DNA from: Treponema sp.
GTDB taxonomy: Bacteria; Spirochaetota; Spirochaetia; Treponematales; Breznakiellaceae
Assembly (NCBI GenBank): GCA_031280125.1
Contig: JAITHE010000146.1
Location: forward strand, 1-54,001
Direction of reading: 5' to 3'
DNA length: 54,001 bases
A program made the position numbers and the translations under genes. Below, piece by piece: positions 51,190-54,001 of the stretch (positions within the stretch are counted from its first letter, which is position 1; the number at the start of each line of letters is the position of its first letter). The notes beneath the pieces were generated by a model. The model saw nothing but the letters and a program-made list of their open reading frames with translations. It had not been told where the DNA came from and made no database searches.

Positions 51190-52347
51190 ATGATGAAAAC
51201 CATACAAAGCGGCGCCGGCCTTTTTTTGCTGGTTTCCCTTTTCTTCTGCGGCTGCGATCAGGAGCCGCTTTTTTGGAACATTTCCCAGGAAGTGGTCCCC
51301 ATTAAGCCGGTTATCGAAGGCGCGCCGTCCCGGATTGTCAAGGTGGGGGACATCTTAAATCAACCGGTCCTGTATGTAACCAATGGGACGGTATGGGAGT
51401 ATAACCTCAATTCACCGGAGGGCGGAAAACCGGTCTGGAAAAAAATGCGGATCCAGCCCGGCGGAAATACAAAGACCCTAGCGGCGGCGGACAGTTATCT
51501 CTTTGCCCTAAATATGGAAGGAACGGTACGGCGATGGAACGGATCCGTCTGGGAAGAAATAGACGGCGGCGGTTCCCGCCCTCAGCAGATCTTCGGCGCC
51601 GGAACCGCCCTCTTTGCCGGGGCTCCCCGGGACGGGGGGGGGTACCGCATTTTAAACATGGACACCTCAACGGGGAACGCCCTGACACACATGGGTGATA
51701 CCGAAGGACTGCTTATGGGGGCGGCCTGGGACGGATCATACTGCTACCTGGGAACCACCAAAGACGGCATCTACAAAATAACACTACCGGCGACTTCCTT
51801 GCCTGGTCCCGTAGATCCCGGATCGGAGGGTATAATCGCCGGCCTCCTTGCCTACAACGACGAGACCGGCCAAACCCGTGTGGGGGCAATCAGGGCGGAC
51901 TCCAACGGCGGCTGCGATTTCCTTTCCTACGAGCTTGGAGCCCGGGAATACACCCAGTCCCTGGGCAGTCATTTTTCCGGCGCCATGGCGTATTGGAAGC
52001 ACAGCGACGGCAGCATCCGCCTCCTCCTGGGACGGCACAACGGAGGTTACGAAGAATACGACCCCGGCGCCCGGATGCTCGTTACCCCCGGCGAAACCGC
52101 CTCCTTCACCGTCGAGCGGGATTCCCGCTATACAAGTACCATCGGAAAATATCCGGTCATTTCCCTCTACTGCGCCCCCCAGCCTGACCCTAGTATCTCG
52201 AACCTCCCCGCCTACAATAACGGCTATAACCCCGACGGCAGGCCCATAATCTTTGCAAGTACCGGCATGAACGGTCTCTGGTCCTACCGGTACCGGAAAA
52301 CCGGGGGATCTTTTTCCTACTGGAACGGCGAGGACAACGGCAATTAG
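51190..52347 (+). CDS. Lipoprotein, unknown
   Basis: A 385-residue predicted lipoprotein (MMKTIQSGAGLFLLVSLFFCGC, lipobox near residues 19-22). The mature part has beta-propeller-like strands (YVTNGTVWEYNLNS, SYLFALNMEGTVRRWNGS, YCYLGTTKDGIYKI). AAGGATTAGG precedes the ATG, nine bases after the previous stop, so it is in one operon with the barrel protein. The longest ORF start (51046) is inside the upstream gene and is rejected. Confidence 0.8.
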   Translation: MMKTIQSGAGLFLLVSLFFCGCDQEPLFWNISQEVVPIKPVIEGAPSRIVKVGDILNQPVLYVTNGTVWEYNLNSPEGGKPVWKKMRIQPGGNTKTLAAADSYLFALNMEGTVRRWNGSVWEEIDGGGSRPQQIFGAGTALFAGAPRDGGGYRILNMDTSTGNALTHMGDTEGLLMGAAWDGSYCYLGTTKDGIYKITLPATSLPGPVDPGSEGIIAGLLAYNDETGQTRVGAIRADSNGGCDFLSYELGAREYTQSLGSHFSGAMAYWKHSDGSIRLLLGRHNGGYEEYDPGARMLVTPGETASFTVERDSRYTSTIGKYPVISLYCAPQPDPSISNLPAYNNGYNPDGRPIIFASTGMNGLWSYRYRKTGGSFSYWNGEDNGN

Positions 52348-52352
52348 AAGCC

Positions 52353-54001
52353 ATGGACGATTTGTTTTCCGCCGCCGCGCCGCCGTTGAGCGAAGGCCCC
52401 CTGGCGGACCGGATGCGGCCCCAGACCCTGGACGAGGTCATCGGCCAGGATCACATCGTGGGGCCGGGCCGGCTCCTCCGCCGGGCAATCCAGGCGGACC
52501 GGCTTTCGTCGGTGATCTTCTACGGCCCCCCCGGCACGGGCAAAACAAGCCTCGCCCGGGTTATCGCCAACACCACCAAAAGCGTTTTTGAAAGCCTCAA
52601 CGCCGTCCTCGCGGGAGTCAAGGACATCCGGGAAGCCATCGACCGGGCCGACGAACGGCGGCGGCTCTACGGCCGGCGGACGATCCTCTTTGTGGACGAA
52701 GTCCACCGCTGGAACAAGGCCCAGCAGGACGCCCTCCTCCCCTGGGTCGAAAACGGCACGGTGATCCTCGTGGGGGCCACCACGGAAAATCCCTTTTTCG
52801 AGGTGAACCGGGCCCTGGTGAGCCGGAGCCGGATCTTTCAGCTTAAAAGCCTTACCCCCCTGGACATGAAGAAGGCCGCCCTCCGGACCCTGGAAGACCG
52901 GGACCGGGGCTACGGCAAATGGCGGATCCGCCTTGAGGAAGGGGCCCTGGAACACCTTCTGGAAAGCGCCGGGGGAGACGCCCGGAGCCTCCTTAACGCC
53001 CTGGAACTGGCCATCGAAACCTCTGTGGAACACTGGCCCCCGGCGGAGAACGCCGAAATCACCATCACCCTCCCGACGGCGGAAGAAAGCATCCAAAAGC
53101 GGGCGGTCCTCTACGACAAGGAAGGGGACTATCACTTTGACACCATCAGCGCCTTTATCAAGAGCGTCCGGGGAAGCGATCCCGACGGGGCCCTCTATTG
53201 GCTGGCAAAGATGGTCCGGGCCGGGGAAGACCCCGCTTTTATTTTCAGGAGGATGATCATCCTCGCCAGCGAGGATGTGGGCATGGCGGATCCCCGGGCC
53301 CTTTCGGTGGTGATCTCCTGCGCCGAAGCCTTTGACCGTATCGGCTTTCCCGAAGGGAATTTCCCCCTGGCCCACGCCTGCGTGTACCTTGCCACGGCCC
53401 CCAAGTCCAACAGCGTCATGGCCTTTTTTGACGCGCGGGCCGAGGTGGACCGGGAAGACGCCGAGGTTCCCAACCACCTGCGGGACCCCAGCCGGGACGC
53501 CGAGGGCTTCGGCCACGGGGAGGGGTATATCTATCCCCACGCCTACCGGGATCACTGGGCGGCCCAGCAGTACCTTCCCACGGCCCTCCGGGGAAAAACC
53601 TTCTACATTCCCTCCTCCGTGGGCTACGAGGGAAAGATCCGGGACGAGGTGCTTCGCAAGCGGGAAATCCAGGCGGCCATTGTACTGGGTGAAGCCTCCG
53701 GCCCCACCGGAGAAAATGTGCCGGGAAACGCCGCCGGGGGCGAAGCCCTTTCCTGGTCTCCTTCGGGCAAAGGCCGGGAAGGGTGGTTCAAACGGCTCCA
53801 GTCGGGCCGGAGCGCCTTCCTCCTGGCAAACCGGGACGCGATTCTTGACGCGCTGGCCTTAAAACGCCACCACCGGATATTGATCCCCCAGGCCGGAGAC
53901 GGCCTCCTCCTTTGGGAAGCCCTCCGCCGGGTTCCCGAGGGCCTCGCCGCCGCCCTCCTTCCCGGCCAAAGCGCCAAAGAAGCCCTGGAACGCTTCGCCT
54001 C
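52353..54001 (+). CDS. rarA: Replication-associated recombination ATPase RarA, partial, with C-terminal extension
   Basis: AAA+ ATPase related to clamp loaders that acts at stalled forks. The window holds 549 codons and the frame is still open at the end. Walker A GPPGTGKT (58-65), Walker [10 protein letters not shown] (111-119) and sensor [11 protein letters not shown] are clear, and the RarA core ends near residue 445. Then comes sequence absent from ordinary RarA ([41 protein letters not shown]), matching the RarA-plus-unknown-domain fusions annotated in treponemes. ATG 52353 lies five bases after the lipoprotein stop; TTAGAAG upstream is a poor ribosome binding site. Confidence 0.93.
   Translation, partial: MDDLFSAAAPPLSEGPLADRMRPQTLDEVIGQDHIVGPGRLLRRAIQADRLSSVIFYGPPGTGKTSLARVIANTTKSVFESLNAVLAGVKDIREAIDRADERRRLYGRRTILFVDEVHRWNKAQQDALLPWVENGTVILVGATTENPFFEVNRALVSRSRIFQLKSLTPLDMKKAALRTLEDRDRGYGKWRIRLEEGALEHLLESAGGDARSLLNALELAIETSVEHWPPAENAEITITLPTAEESIQKRAVLYDKEGDYHFDTISAFIKSVRGSDPDGALYWLAKMVRAGEDPAFIFRRMIILASEDVGMADPRALSVVISCAEAFDRIGFPEGNFPLAHACVYLATAPKSNSVMAFFDARAEVDREDAEVPNHLRDPSRDAEGFGHGEGYIYPHAYRDHWAAQQYLPTALRGKTFYIPSSVGYEGKIRDEVLRKREIQAAIVLGEASGPTGENVPGNAAGGEALSWSPSGKGREGWFKRLQSGRSAFLLANRDAILDALALKRHHRILIPQAGDGLLLWEALRRVPEGLAAALLPGQSAKEALERFA

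Noticed and set aside
52344-53555. Long leftward frame over rarA
   Set aside because: Antisense shadow; the RarA motifs on the plus strand are unambiguous.

Overview
The window reads as chromosome of a GC-rich treponeme, most likely a termite- or cockroach-gut lineage (Breznakiellaceae-like). I infer this from gene content (desulfoferrodoxin, sugar ABC systems, a RarA fused to an extra C-terminal domain, small treponeme-type lipoproteins, a tRNA pair without encoded CCA plus a cca gene) and from gene order such as mltG-dnaG-rpoD-zinc ribbon. No search was run, so the taxon is an inference. Bases 1-94 are pure C and are probably an assembly or read artefact.

Layout. 0.4-2.8 kb: pseudouridine catabolism (psuK, psuG) and superoxide reductase. 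2.8-6.7 kb: thiN, divergent cca, then the leftward coaD-rpmF-acpP-rnc operon. 6.7-11.3 kb: a lipoprotein, a HEAT-repeat exported protein, a GT4 glycosyltransferase, nrdR, an FMN reductase and a ComFB-like protein. 11.3-14.9 kb: leftward rpsF-ssb-rpsR-rplI-dnaB operon with a hairpin-rich gap between rpsR and rplI. 14.9-18.8 kb: a conserved protein, rsmD, TPR proteins and rlmN. 18.7-24.6 kb: envelope proteins, mutT, a bifunctional NAD(P)HX repair enzyme and an NHL-like lipoprotein. 24.6-24.9 kb: an array of 13 palindromic 21-bp repeats. 24.9-32.7 kb: a glycan-uptake locus with an ABC importer, a GH43 xylosidase, and an unusual two-component pair whose kinase has a cytoplasmic LacI-type sugar-binding domain instead of a membrane sensor. 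32.9-33.6 kb: RNase P RNA. 33.6-40.9 kb: leftward housekeeping cluster (YkgJ-like, MBL hydrolase, mltG, dnaG, rpoD, zinc-ribbon protein). 40.9-48.4 kb: a second sugar locus (PocR-AraC regulator, NahK-like sugar kinase, ABC importer, DUF5107-TPR protein). 48.4-54.0 kb: tRNA-Tyr and tRNA-Thr, aroH chorismate mutase, membrane and outer-membrane-type proteins, a lipoprotein, and rarA running off the window.

The most general signal is promoter architecture. At sixteen starts, nearly all operon-leading, a -10-like hexamer lies only 5-10 bases upstream of the start codon, often with a good -35 at 17 bp and with no Shine-Dalgarno sequence. This predicts widespread leaderless or near-leaderless mRNA. 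It also lets many start codons be corrected relative to the longest ORF. Genes inside operons carry ordinary AGGAG-type ribosome binding sites.
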